A DNA stretch of 64,000 nucleotides from Marinobacter salarius (GTDB lineage Bacteria; Pseudomonadota; Gammaproteobacteria; Pseudomonadales; Oleiphilaceae). The notes beneath the pieces are model-generated. The model did not search any database. It had not been told where the DNA came from and saw only the letters and a program-made list of their open reading frames with translations. The DNA lies in contig NZ_CP136693.1 in the NCBI RefSeq assembly GCF_032922745.1, positions 2,480,001 through 2,544,000 of the forward strand, given 5' to 3'. Shown piece after piece: positions 52,622 to 61,524 of this stretch (its first letter is position 1; each line of letters begins with the position of its first letter). The translations under genes were made by a program, and so were the position numbers.

Positions 52622-53905
52622 ATGGCAGATGAAAGAAACGGCAGGGGCGACGATAACGGCAAGTTGCTGTACTGCTCGTTTTGTGGAAAGAGCCAGCATG
52701 AAGTCCGTAAGCTCATTGCAGGGCCCTCGGTGTTCATCTGCGACGAGTGCGTCGATCTGTGCAACGATATTATCCGGGAGGAAATCCAGGAAAATGCACA
52801 GGAAGAGGCCAGTGATCGTCTTCCGACACCCGCTGAAATCCGCGACACGCTGAATGAATACGTGATCGGCCAGGACCGGGCCAAGGTGGTGCTATCCGTA
52901 GCGGTTTATAACCACTACAAGCGCCTTCGTTATGGTGAGGGCAAAGCCGAGGTAGAACTTGGCAAGAGTAATATTCTGCTGATCGGCCCGACGGGTAGTG
53001 GTAAAACCCTGCTTGCGGAAACGCTGGCTCGAATGCTGAATGTTCCCTTCACCATTGCCGATGCGACCACATTGACCGAAGCCGGCTACGTCGGTGAGGA
53101 CGTCGAGAACATCATCCAGAAGCTTCTGCAGAAATGCGATTATGATGTCGACAAGGCCCAGCGAGGCATCGTGTACATCGACGAAATTGACAAAATTTCC
53201 CGCAAGTCTGACAACCCGTCCATTACCCGGGACGTTTCCGGGGAAGGCGTTCAGCAGGCCCTGCTCAAGCTGATTGAGGGAACCGTGGCGTCGGTTCCTC
53301 CCCAGGGTGGCCGCAAACACCCACAGCAGGAATTCCTGCAGGTGGACACCGGCAACATGCTGTTTATCTGCGGCGGCGCCTTTGCCGGCCTGGATAAGGT
53401 GATCCAGGAGCGCTCAGAGCGCAGCAGTATCGGTTTCTCTGCGCTGGTGAAGAGTCCGGACGACACCAAGAACACGGGCGATATCATAAAGGATGTCGAA
53501 ACCGAGGACTTGGTCAAGTATGGCCTGATCCCTGAGTTTGTCGGTCGTCTGCCGGTTGTGGCAACTCTGACGGAACTGGATGAAGAAGCGCTTGTCCAGA
53601 TACTGACTGAGCCCAAGAACGCTCTGACCAAACAGTACCAGAAGCTGTTTGACATGGAAGGCGTGGAACTGGACTTTCGAGAAGACGCGCTGCGGGCTGT
53701 CGCTCGCAAGGCCATGGAGCGCAAAACGGGCGCCCGTGGTCTTCGTTCCATCATGGAGGCGACATTGCTGGATACCATGTATCAGATACCGTCTGAGCAT
53801 GACGTCTCGAAGGTGGTTATCGATGAGAGCGTCATCAGCGGCCAATCCGAGCCCTTCAAAATTTATGCGAGCAGCGACCACGCCAAGGCGGTGCCGGAAG
53901 ATTGA
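52622..53905 (+). CDS. clpX: ATP-dependent Clp protease ATP-binding subunit ClpX
   Basis: Hexameric AAA+ unfoldase. It has 427 residues from ATG 52622 (AGAGG upstream). An N-terminal zinc-binding domain has Cys18, Cys21, Cys40 and Cys43. Then come Walker A GPTGSGKTLLAE, Walker B IVYIDEIDKI, the GYVGEDVE pore loop and IGF-type ClpP-docking loop (SSIGFSA). Followed by a terminator. Confidence 0.97.
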   Translation: MADERNGRGDDNGKLLYCSFCGKSQHEVRKLIAGPSVFICDECVDLCNDIIREEIQENAQEEASDRLPTPAEIRDTLNEYVIGQDRAKVVLSVAVYNHYKRLRYGEGKAEVELGKSNILLIGPTGSGKTLLAETLARMLNVPFTIADATTLTEAGYVGEDVENIIQKLLQKCDYDVDKAQRGIVYIDEIDKISRKSDNPSITRDVSGEGVQQALLKLIEGTVASVPPQGGRKHPQQEFLQVDTGNMLFICGGAFAGLDKVIQERSERSSIGFSALVKSPDDTKNTGDIIKDVETEDLVKYGLIPEFVGRLPVVATLTELDEEALVQILTEPKNALTKQYQKLFDMEGVELDFREDALRAVARKAMERKTGARGLRSIMEATLLDTMYQIPSEHDVSKVVIDESVISGQSEPFKIYASSDHAKAVPED

Positions 53906-53926
53906 TTCTCCGGTTAGTCGGCGTTT

Positions 53927-53952
53927 AAAAAGGGCGGAAACGCCCTTTTTTT
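53927..53952 (+). terminator. Rho-independent terminator after clpX
   Basis: AAAAAGGGCG-GAAA-CGCCCTTTTT with a GNRA tetraloop and seven T. Confidence 0.93.
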
Positions 53953-53997
53953 ATGCCTGCACCGGGTCGGGAAATGGTGCCTGGGAGCGTAAAAAGA

Positions 53998-54022
53998 TTG
54001 CAATTTTTGCTGTCGCCCCAAT
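53998..54022 (+). promoter_or_regulatory. Candidate heat-shock (sigma-32) promoter of lon
   Basis: TTGCAA (53998-54003), 12 bases, then CCCCAAT (54016-54022), resembling the sigma-32 pattern CTTGAA-N(11-16)-CCCCAT. No sigma-70 -10 is visible nearby. The start of transcription would be near 54030, 35 bases before the ATG. lon is a sigma-32 gene in E. coli. Confidence 0.45.
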
Positions 54023-54064
54023 GAAGGGTGGTAAGCTGAATCAAACATCGTCAGAGGATTTTCT

Positions 54065-56482
54065 ATGACCCTGATACCTGAAGAGTCCGTGCAAGAATAC
54101 CCGCTGTTGCCACTGAGAGATGTGGTGGTGTTCCCGCACATGGTGGTGCCGCTGTTTGTGGGTCGAGAGAAGTCCATACAGGCACTGGAAGCGGCCATGG
54201 AGGGCAACAAGGAAATCCTGCTGGTGGCCCAGAGAGATGCGTCAACGGACGAACCAGGCCCGGATGATGTGTTTGCCATGGGTACTGTAGCCACGGTATT
54301 GCAAATGCTCAGGTTGCCGGATGGCACTGTTAAGGTCCTGGTGGAGGGCAACGCCCGTGCAACCATTACCGGCATCGCTGATGACGAGTATCTCGCCGGT
54401 ACGGCCATGCTGATGGATGAGGACTCGCTGCCGGCCAAGGAAGAGGAAGTACTGGTCAAAACCCTGATGGACGAGTTCGAGAAGTACGTGAAACTCTCCA
54501 GGAAAGTGCCCTCGGAAGTCTCTAATGCGCTGACCGGCATCAATGAGCTTGAGCGCCTCGCAGATACCATGGCGGCTCATCTGGAACTGAAGATTCCCGA
54601 GAAGCAGGAACTCCTCGAAGCCCTCGAGATTCGTCAGCGCGTTGACTTGCTTCTGGGCAAGCTGGACGGCGAAATTGATCTGATCGAGGTCGAAAAACGC
54701 ATCCGCGGCCGCGTCAAGAAACAGATGGAGCGCAGTCAGCGGGAGTACTATCTCAATGAGCAGATGAAGGCCATCCAGAAGGAGATGGGCAGCCTTGGTG
54801 AGGGCAACAACGATTTTGAAGAGCTTGAACAGAAGCTGGAAGAAGCCGGCCTGCCCGAAGAAGCTCGCAAGAAAACCGAAGCGGAATTGAACAAGCTCAA
54901 AATGATGTCACCGATGTCTGCGGAGGCAACGGTTGTGCGTGGTTACATCGACTGGATGCTTGCCATTCCGTGGAAAAAGCGCAGCCGGGTTCGTCACGAC
55001 ATCGAGAAGGCCCGCGACATTCTGGATGAGGACCACTACGGTCTGGACGAAGTCAAGAAGCGGATTCTGGAGTATTTGGCTGTCCAGAGCCGCGTAAAGA
55101 AAGTGAAGGGTCCGGTTCTCTGTCTGGTAGGTCCTCCCGGTGTTGGTAAGACGTCTCTTGGCCAATCGATCGCCCGCGCAACAAATCGCAAGTACACGCG
55201 TATGGCGCTGGGTGGCGTCCGTGATGAGGCGGAGATTCGTGGCCATCGCAAAACCTATATCGGGGCTTTGCCGGGCAAGTTGCTGCAGAAGCTGTCCAAG
55301 GTGGGGGTGAAGAACCCGCTGTTCCTGTTCGACGAGATCGACAAAATGGGCATGGACCATCGCGGCGACCCGGCATCAGCGTTGCTGGAAGTGCTCGACC
55401 CGGAACAGAATCACACCTTCAACGACCATTACCTGGAGGTCGACTACGATCTCTCCGATGTGATGTTTGTGTGCACGTCGAACTCGATGGACATTCCGCC
55501 GGCGCTGCTGGACCGCATGGAAATTATCCGTATTCCCGGGTACACCGAGGACGAGAAGGTCAATATTGCGCTGAAGTATCTGTTGCCCAAACAGGTCAAG
55601 GCCAATGGCCTGCGGAAAAACGAACTGGACATGCCGGAGCAAACGCTTCGTGACCTGATTCGCTATTACACTCGTGAGGCTGGCGTACGCGGCCTTGAGC
55701 GTGAGATCGCCAAGATCTGCCGTAAAGTGGTGCGTGATCATGTTGAAAGCGGTGACAAGGCCTCTGTGACGCTCTCGCCGGAGATGCTGGAAGACTATTC
55801 TGGTGTCAAGAAGTTCAAGTATGGCCTGGCCGAAGAGAAGAACCAGGTTGGACAGGTGACGGGTCTTGCCTGGACCCAGGTTGGTGGTGAGCTGCTGACT
55901 CTTGAATGTGCACTGACCAAAGGCAAGGGGCGGGTGGTCAAGACCGGCTCCCTGGGCGATGTGATGCAGGAGTCAATCCAGGCTGCCCTGACAGTGGTCA
56001 GAAGTCGTGCGTTGGGATTGGGTATCAGTGACGATTTCCATGAAAAACACGATCTGCACGTCCACGTTCCTGAGGGTGCGACGCCAAAAGATGGTCCTAG
56101 CGCCGGTATCGGCATGTGCACGGCACTGGTTTCTTCATTGACCCAGATTCCGGTTCGGGCCGATGTGGCGATGACCGGCGAGATCACCCTGAGGGGGCGC
56201 GTGCTGGCCATCGGAGGCCTCAAGGAAAAGCTTCTGGCGGCCCATCGAGGCGGCATCAAGACGGTGATTATCCCGGATGAAAATGTTCGAGATCTCAAAG
56301 AGATACCGGAGAATATCAAGGAATCACTGGATATCCGACCTGCAAAATGGATTGATGAGGTGCTGGACATTGCACTGGCCTATCCGCCCGAGCCACGTGC
56401 GGAAGATTCGTCCTCGAAACCGGGTGCTGGTACTCCCCGTGACGATGACGGCGACGCGGCTGAGCGCATAAATACACATTAA
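54065..56482 (+). CDS. lon: ATP-dependent protease Lon
   Basis: Hexameric AAA+ serine protease. It has 805 residues: N-terminal LON substrate domain, coiled region, Walker A GPPGVGKTSLGQS, Walker B PLFLFDEIDKM, and a protease domain with Ser679 (DGPSAGIGM, same number as E. coli) and the partner lysine in GGLKEKLLAAHRGG. A short polar tail follows residue 780. Confidence 0.97.
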   Translation: MTLIPEESVQEYPLLPLRDVVVFPHMVVPLFVGREKSIQALEAAMEGNKEILLVAQRDASTDEPGPDDVFAMGTVATVLQMLRLPDGTVKVLVEGNARATITGIADDEYLAGTAMLMDEDSLPAKEEEVLVKTLMDEFEKYVKLSRKVPSEVSNALTGINELERLADTMAAHLELKIPEKQELLEALEIRQRVDLLLGKLDGEIDLIEVEKRIRGRVKKQMERSQREYYLNEQMKAIQKEMGSLGEGNNDFEELEQKLEEAGLPEEARKKTEAELNKLKMMSPMSAEATVVRGYIDWMLAIPWKKRSRVRHDIEKARDILDEDHYGLDEVKKRILEYLAVQSRVKKVKGPVLCLVGPPGVGKTSLGQSIARATNRKYTRMALGGVRDEAEIRGHRKTYIGALPGKLLQKLSKVGVKNPLFLFDEIDKMGMDHRGDPASALLEVLDPEQNHTFNDHYLEVDYDLSDVMFVCTSNSMDIPPALLDRMEIIRIPGYTEDEKVNIALKYLLPKQVKANGLRKNELDMPEQTLRDLIRYYTREAGVRGLEREIAKICRKVVRDHVESGDKASVTLSPEMLEDYSGVKKFKYGLAEEKNQVGQVTGLAWTQVGGELLTLECALTKGKGRVVKTGSLGDVMQESIQAALTVVRSRALGLGISDDFHEKHDLHVHVPEGATPKDGPSAGIGMCTALVSSLTQIPVRADVAMTGEITLRGRVLAIGGLKEKLLAAHRGGIKTVIIPDENVRDLKEIPENIKESLDIRPAKWIDEVLDIALAYPPEPRAEDSSSKPGAGTPRDDDGDAAERINTH

Positions 56483-56497
56483 ACCCTCGTTGTATTG

Positions 56498-56527
56498 TTG
56501 ACATGCGAGAGAGCCCATTGGTATAAC
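56498..56527 (+). promoter_or_regulatory. Sigma-70 promoter of hupB
   Basis: TTGACA (56498-56503, perfect), an 18-base spacer and TATAAC (56522-56527). Transcription would begin near 56535, leaving a leader of about 185 bases before the hupB start. Confidence 0.75.
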
Positions 56528-56720
56528 TGTTTCGCCGTGAAGCAGCCAATATCAAGGGCTCCCGCGCAGTTAGTGCCTATTCCGAACGCCGGTTAGTAAC
56601 CGAAAGGAATAAAAATAGTGAAGAATGGAATTCTCTGACCGCTTATGCGATAGTCGGGAACGTCCAGGAAACAACAAACCAACCTATAACATCTTCAACC
56701 TGAAATCGAAGGGGTTTAGT

Positions 56721-56993
56721 GTGAACAAGTCCGAACTGATCGATGCAATTGCAGAATCCGCAGATATCTCCAAAGCCGCTGCTGGCCGTGCTCTGGATGC
56801 CATGACCACCTCTATCACCGGTGCCCTTAAAAAAGGCGATCAGGTAACCCTGATTGGTTTTGGTACTTTCTCTGTTAAAGAGCGTGCCGCTCGTACTGGC
56901 CGTAACCCGCAGACGGGTGCCGAGATCAAGATCCCGGCCTCCAAAGTGCCTGGGTTCAAGGCAGGTAAGGCCCTGAAAGACTCCGTTAAGTAA
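56721..56993 (+). CDS. hupB: DNA-binding protein HU-beta
   Basis: Nucleoid protein of 90 residues beginning at GTG 56721 (NKSELIDAIAE) after AAGGGG. It has the HU signature GFGTFSVKERAARTGRNPQTG (the DNA-contacting arm) and IPASKVPGFKAGKALKD. An ATG at 56625 is in frame but gives a 32-residue extension not seen in HU. It lies directly after lon, as in E. coli and Pseudomonas. Confidence 0.97.
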   Translation: MNKSELIDAIAESADISKAAAGRALDAMTTSITGALKKGDQVTLIGFGTFSVKERAARTGRNPQTGAEIKIPASKVPGFKAGKALKDSVK

Positions 56994-57089
56994 CGGACTC
57001 TTTCATCTGGCAATGTCCGGGGTTCCCGGTCATTGTCGGAGCGGTTGGTCCGGTGGCGATACCGCTGCCAGCCTGCTCCAGATGAATTC

Positions 57090-57120
57090 AAGGCGCATTC
57101 CTGAAAGAATGCGCCTTTTT
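57090..57120 (+). terminator. Rho-independent terminator of hupB
   Basis: AAGGCGCATTC pairs perfectly with GAATGCGCCTT around CTGAAA, then five T. Confidence 0.92.
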
Positions 57121-57166
57121 ACGTTAAGAGACCCTCACAGACTTTGATTAGGGATCCGGGAGAGAC

Positions 57167-59020
57167 ATGCTTCAAGATATTCGGGAAAATGCCCAGGGCA
57201 CCATTGCCAAAATCATCATTGGCCTTCTGATTGTTTCACTTTCGATCTGGGGAATGGACGCGATTGTCGGTGGTTTTTCCGGCGAGCCTGAAGTGGCAAC
57301 GGTCAATGGGGAAGACATCACCGAGAGGGAATTCCTCCGGGTTGTACAGATCGAGAGTCAACGCCGCCTGTCCGAGATGGAGAATCCGGATCCGTCGTTG
57401 CTGGATGAAGATCAGGTACGTCAGGATGTTCTCGATGCCCTGATCCAGCAAAAAGTGATGACCCTGAACGCCGAAGACCAGGGGTTGGAACTCTCCGATG
57501 CCGATATTGACTCCCTGATCACTCAGATGCCCCAGTTCCAGGTGGACGGTACCTTTAACCGCGACCGGTTTGTCTCTGCGGTCAGGAATATGGGAATGGG
57601 CGTTGCCGAGTTCCGCGAAACCATGCGGAAGCAGTATGTGGTTAACCAGATCCGTGCTGGTATCTCTCAAAGCGGCGTAGTGACGGATGAAAATGTGGCC
57701 CAGTTGCTGCGCATCCAGAACCAGACCCGTGACTTCCGTGTGACGACGCTCTCTGCAGACGCTGTGAGCGATCAAGTGGAGGTGACCGAGGCCGATGTGG
57801 AAGCGTACTACGATGAGAATCAGGACGCCTTCAAGCTGCCTGAGAGCGTGGATGCCAATTACATCGTTCTGTCATTGGCAGCACTTGCCGAAACCATCGA
57901 TGTCAGTGATGACCAACTGCGAGACTATTATGAACAGCGGTCCTCTGAGTTGGCCCGCGAAGAACGACGTGCCTCACACATCCTGATTGAGGATGGAGAG
58001 AACGCTGAAGAGACCATGGCGACGATTCAGGAGCGTCTGACAGGCGGTGAGTCGTTTGCAGCGCTGGCTGAAGAATTCTCTGTGGATACGGTTTCCGCAG
58101 AGCAGGGGGGCGATCTGGGTTTTGCTGAGCGCGGTGTCTACGATCCGGCCTTCGAAGAAGCTCTGTTTGCACTTGAAGAAGGGGAAGTATCCGATCCGGT
58201 GTCCACCAGCTTCGGTGTTCATCTCATCAAGCTTGAGGACGTGCAGAAAACCGAAGCACCCCCATTGGCAGAGCTGGAAGATCAACTCCGCCGTGAGCTT
58301 GCCCAGCGTGAGGCCACCGAGCGTTTTGCCGAAGTTCGCTCAGAGCTTGCGGACCTGGCCTATGCGGCTGACGATCTGTCCGGCCCTGCAGAGGAGCTGG
58401 GCCTTGAAGTGCGGGAAAAGAGTGGTATCACCCGGAACGGGGGTGAAGCGCCCTTTGATCACGCGGGTCTGATCCGCCAGTTGTTTTCCGAGGATGTATT
58501 GACCGAAGGCTTTAACACCGAGCTCATTGACGTCGGCGATAACATGTCCGTCGTGGCTCGGGTGGGTGAGTACCAGGAAGCACAACAGCAGCCGCTTGAA
58601 GAAGTGGCCGATGAAATCCGTGCGGCGCTGACCAGTCAGAAGACTCGCGAAGCGCTCAGCGAGCGTGCTGACGCGATCATCGCTGACCTTGAATCAGGCA
58701 AGAACATTGAAGAGTTGGCGCTTGAGGAGTGGCAATCCTATGAGGATCAGCCCAGGAGCAACTCAGAGCTCGGTGGTGCTGTCATGTCCCAGGTGTTTTC
58801 ACTTCAGCGCCCTGGTGATGGTGGCAATGTCTACGGCTCGGTGGTGTCCAATGACAGCGCGACCATCGTGGCCCTTGATGCGGTTAACGAGGGTGACGTG
58901 AACCGGGATGGTGGTGAATTCCGGCAGCTTCGCGGTTTCCTCGCGTCACTTGAGGGGCAGCGCGAGTATCAGGCATATCAGCAGTTCCTCAGGGAGAACG
59001 CCGAAATAGAGCGGCCGTAA
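57167..59020 (+). CDS. ppiD: Peptidyl-prolyl isomerase PpiD (periplasmic foldase)
   Basis: Inner-membrane-anchored chaperone near the Sec translocon. It has 617 residues: a cytoplasmic N-terminus, one membrane helix at about 16-33, a SurA_N-like region (45-160), a parvulin domain (about 262-355: ASHILIEDG, FSVDTVSAEQGGDLGF, FGVHLIKLED), and a long helical tail. Followed by two terminators and the intron. Confidence 0.95.
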   Translation: MLQDIRENAQGTIAKIIIGLLIVSLSIWGMDAIVGGFSGEPEVATVNGEDITEREFLRVVQIESQRRLSEMENPDPSLLDEDQVRQDVLDALIQQKVMTLNAEDQGLELSDADIDSLITQMPQFQVDGTFNRDRFVSAVRNMGMGVAEFRETMRKQYVVNQIRAGISQSGVVTDENVAQLLRIQNQTRDFRVTTLSADAVSDQVEVTEADVEAYYDENQDAFKLPESVDANYIVLSLAALAETIDVSDDQLRDYYEQRSSELAREERRASHILIEDGENAEETMATIQERLTGGESFAALAEEFSVDTVSAEQGGDLGFAERGVYDPAFEEALFALEEGEVSDPVSTSFGVHLIKLEDVQKTEAPPLAELEDQLRRELAQREATERFAEVRSELADLAYAADDLSGPAEELGLEVREKSGITRNGGEAPFDHAGLIRQLFSEDVLTEGFNTELIDVGDNMSVVARVGEYQEAQQQPLEEVADEIRAALTSQKTREALSERADAIIADLESGKNIEELALEEWQSYEDQPRSNSELGGAVMSQVFSLQRPGDGGNVYGSVVSNDSATIVALDAVNEGDVNRDGGEFRQLRGFLASLEGQREYQAYQQFLRENAEIERP

Positions 59021-59022
59021 AC

Positions 59023-59052
59023 AAAAAGGCACCCGTTATCGGGTGCCTTTTT
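59023..59052. terminator. Bidirectional terminator after ppiD
   Basis: AAAAAGGCACCCG-TTAT-CGGGTGCCTTTTT, a perfect 13-bp stem with T-runs on both strands. It can stop ppiD transcription and also minus-strand transcription from the lipoprotein/pullulanase side. Confidence 0.92.
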
Positions 59053-59066
59053 GCACTGCACGAGAG

Positions 59067-59092
59067 GCCCGGGCAACGTCCCGGGCTTTTTT
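59067..59092 (+). terminator. Second terminator, intron insertion landmark
   Basis: GCCCGGG-CAACGT-CCCGGGC followed by six T (59087-59092). The group II intron begins five bases later, as expected for class C introns that target terminator hairpins. Confidence 0.88.
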
Positions 59093-59096
59093 AGTT

Positions 59097-61025
59097 GTGC
59101 GCCAGGCATGGCGCGTAGCGCCTTGACGGGCGCTGTTCCGGTACAGGTGGTGCTGGCCGGATGACTTGGGGGTGCAAGTCCCCTGTGGACCCGGCAAGGG
59201 GAACCACTAGCCGGACGGCAAGGGTGTCCATCGTGAGATGGAATCTGAAGGAAGCCGCAGGCAAAGCACTGGCCTGACGAACAGAAATCGCATATGAGGC
59301 GGTCACACCGGGTAAGGCGTCAACTATCGTCAAAGCCCTGTACTTGCACGGAAGGTGTGGACGTAAATGCGGCTGGCATAAGTGTGAAGGTCACGCGTCT
59401 TACCCTGGGAAGTCTGGTTCTCTGCCGCTGTGCTACTCACTTCGCGAGAGGTGGGGATGGGGAGCCAGAACTCAGCCGAGGTCATAGTAGGTGCGTTACC
59501 GCGTACTGAAGGACCGAACATGGTTGGCCGTTAGTAGACGGTGAGTTCTCGTGATGTGCTTATGAAGACAGAAGCGACCCGGATGGGTCAGGGCATTCAG
59601 GAAGGGGTTGGGCGGAACCCGGCAGGTACTGAGGCCCGTGTCGAGGCAGGCGCGGGGGCTCACCCGTGGACGAACGCGGAGCCGAACGCGCTGATGGAGC
59701 AGGTGCTTGAGCGCCCGAACCTGATGCGTGCGTATCAGCGGGTGGTGTCCAACAAAGGGGCGGCTGGCGTCGATCAGATGCCGGTAACAGCCCTGAAGGG
59801 CCACCTGCAACAGCATTGGCCAACACTGCGCGAGCGGCTGTTGGCCGGAGACTACCATCCTCAACCGGTACGCCGGGTCAGCATCCCCAAGCCGCAAGGC
59901 GGGGAACGGATACTGGGTATTCCGACGGTGCAGGATCGCCTGATCCAGCAAGCACTTCACCAAACACTGAGCCCGATGCTGGAGCCGACCTTCTCGGATC
60001 ACAGCTATGGGTTCCGCCCCGGTCGAAGTGCCCACCAGGCGGTCAAGGCGATGCAGCAACACATCAACGACGGCCACCGCTGGGTGGTCGATCTGGATCT
60101 GGCCCAGTTCTTTGACCGGGTCAACCACGATGTGCTGATGAGCCTGCTGGCTTGTCGCATAGCCGACCGGCGGATACTCACCCTGATCCGGCGTTACCTG
60201 CAAGCCGGCATGCTCGAAGGAGGACTGGTCAGCCCGAGACGGGAAGGCACGCCGCAAGGCGGCCCCCTGTCGCCCTTGCTCTCTAACGTGCTCCTGACCG
60301 AACTGGATCGGGAGCTGGAGCGGCGGGGACACCGGTTCTGCCGCTATGCGGACGACTGCAACATTTACGTCAGCAGCAAAAGATCCGGCGAACGGGTGAT
60401 GGCCAGTATTACCCACTTCCTGGAAACGCGCTTGCGCCTGAAGGTGAATACGGTGAAAAGCGCCGTGGACCGCCCCTGGCGTCGGAGCTTTCTGGGTTAC
60501 AGCGTGAGCTGGCATAAACGTCAGGTCCGGTTGAGAGTCGCGCCCAAAAGCCTGAAGGCCTTCATGGCCAAGCTTCGCCCCCTGCTGAAACGGTCACGGG
60601 GACAGTCGTTGACGACCACCATCCGGAACCTGAACCCGGTGCTGAGAGGCTGGGCAAATTACTATCGCCTGACCGCCTCGAAGCGTTCGGTCGAAGCCCT
60701 GGATGGCTGGATAAGACGGCGGCTTCGCCTGATCCTGTGGCAGCAGTGGAAGCGGACCCGCACGCGGGCCCGCAACCTGGTACGGCTAGGCTTGACTGAG
60801 ATAAGGGCTTGGAGGAGCGCGACCAATGGTCGTGGACCCTGGTGGAACAGTGGCGCGACTCATATGAACGCGGCCCTGCCTAAGAGGGTATTCGACCGTC
60901 TGTCTCTGGTAAGCTTGCTGGATACGATGACTCGGCTTCAGAGCCGACCATGAACCGCCGTGGTACGGAACCGTATGCCCGGTGGTGTGAGAGGACGGGG
61001 GAGGTAACTCCCCCTCCTACTCGAT
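59097..61025 (+). mobile_element. Group II intron, bacterial class C
   Basis: A 1.93-kb ribozyme plus its reverse transcriptase. The 5' end is GTGCG (59097-59101), the group II consensus. The structured RNA of domains I-IV fills 59097-59540 (for example GTGCAAGTCCCCTGTGGACC and GAACCACTAGCCG). The RT gene ends directly before domain V (60954-60986), which has arms ACCGCCG/CGGTGGT and the CGC catalytic triad at 60956-60958 that marks class C. Domain VI (about 60991-61020) precedes the 3' end ...TACTCGAT at 61025. All parts appear intact, so it may still splice and move. Confidence 0.88.
59541..60953 (+). CDS. ltrA: Group II intron reverse transcriptase/maturase
   Basis: A 470-residue intron-encoded protein that helps splicing and copies the intron into DNA. 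The RT domain spans about 50-320 with fingers-palm blocks RRVSIPKPQGG, SYGFRPGRSAHQAV, VVDLDLAQFFDRVNHD, GTPQGGPLSPLLSN and the catalytic YADD in CRYADDCNIYV. The maturase (X) domain covers about 350-430 (LRGWANYYRL) and the C-terminal GRGPWWNSGATHMN is typical of this subgroup. There is no HNH endonuclease domain, as in class C. The start is GTG 59541 with a poor ribosome site; ATG 59562 is an alternative. Confidence 0.93.
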   Translation: MSSRDVLMKTEATRMGQGIQEGVGRNPAGTEARVEAGAGAHPWTNAEPNALMEQVLERPNLMRAYQRVVSNKGAAGVDQMPVTALKGHLQQHWPTLRERLLAGDYHPQPVRRVSIPKPQGGERILGIPTVQDRLIQQALHQTLSPMLEPTFSDHSYGFRPGRSAHQAVKAMQQHINDGHRWVVDLDLAQFFDRVNHDVLMSLLACRIADRRILTLIRRYLQAGMLEGGLVSPRREGTPQGGPLSPLLSNVLLTELDRELERRGHRFCRYADDCNIYVSSKRSGERVMASITHFLETRLRLKVNTVKSAVDRPWRRSFLGYSVSWHKRQVRLRVAPKSLKAFMAKLRPLLKRSRGQSLTTTIRNLNPVLRGWANYYRLTASKRSVEALDGWIRRRLRLILWQQWKRTRTRARNLVRLGLTEIRAWRSATNGRGPWWNSGATHMNAALPKRVFDRLSLVSLLDTMTRLQSRP

Positions 61026-61448
61026 GGCCTCGTCGATGTAGATTTCGGGGGTCTCCCCGCGTACATCGAAGTAGAACCCATAGGTACCGGTCTCGGGCGG
61101 GGTAAAGCGGAAGTTTTCGAAGACCGCGGAGCAATTAGTCTTTACCGGTTTGTTCAGCTGGACATCTTTGTCTTCTTCCGACAGATAGCCGCAATTGGTG
61201 CCTGACGTCCAGTTGGCATCACCAAACTTGAACTCGTAGGGTTGCCCGTCAGCCTTGAGTTCCACTTCCGTGCGATAGAGCCCGTTGTCCACTTTCTTGA
61301 CCTTGTATTCCGGCAGTGCATCCCACCAGGCAAATTGCCCACGTAGATACAAGGATTTGCTGTAATCGCGTTCACCACCGGTGGTGGCACAACCGGCTGT
61401 GATGGCCATAACCGAGGCCAAAGCCAGCGTTGTGAGTTTCCTGTTCAT
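61017..61448 (-). CDS. Small lipoprotein, probable starch-binding-like domain
   Basis: A 143-residue predicted lipoprotein: signal MNRKLTTLALASVMAITAGC with the lipid Cys20, then one beta-rich domain with LYLRGQFAWWDALPEY, EFKFGDANW and two or three cysteines. The pattern resembles the X25/SusE-type and CBM modules found in pullulanases; this is an inference. ATG 61448 has AGGAG. It is 76 bases downstream of the pullulanase gene, so they likely form an operon. Its last two codons and stop lie inside the group II intron; without the intron it would end ...DEAN. Confidence 0.8.
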   Translation of the reverse strand: MNRKLTTLALASVMAITAGCATTGGERDYSKSLYLRGQFAWWDALPEYKVKKVDNGLYRTEVELKADGQPYEFKFGDANWTSGTNCGYLSEEDKDVQLNKPVKTNCSAVFENFRFTPPETGTYGFYFDVRGETPEIYIDEAIE

Positions 61449-61524
61449 GATTGTCTCCTTTATGGTTGCTGGCCCCATGGGATCTGTTCCTCCACGGGGC
61501 CGCCAGGTGCCGTTGTCAGCGGCC

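Noticed and set aside
56535..56720. Riboswitch or structured regulator in the long hupB leader
   Set aside because: The leader is long but no known aptamer core or strong hairpin could be made out by eye.
59097..59540. Protein-coding gene in the 5' part of the intron
   Set aside because: The sequence matches structured group II ribozyme RNA; short frames there have no coding character.
59496..60515. 339-codon open frame opposite the intron reverse transcriptase
   Set aside because: Lies wholly within the intron on the antisense strand; the RT motifs on the plus strand explain the region.
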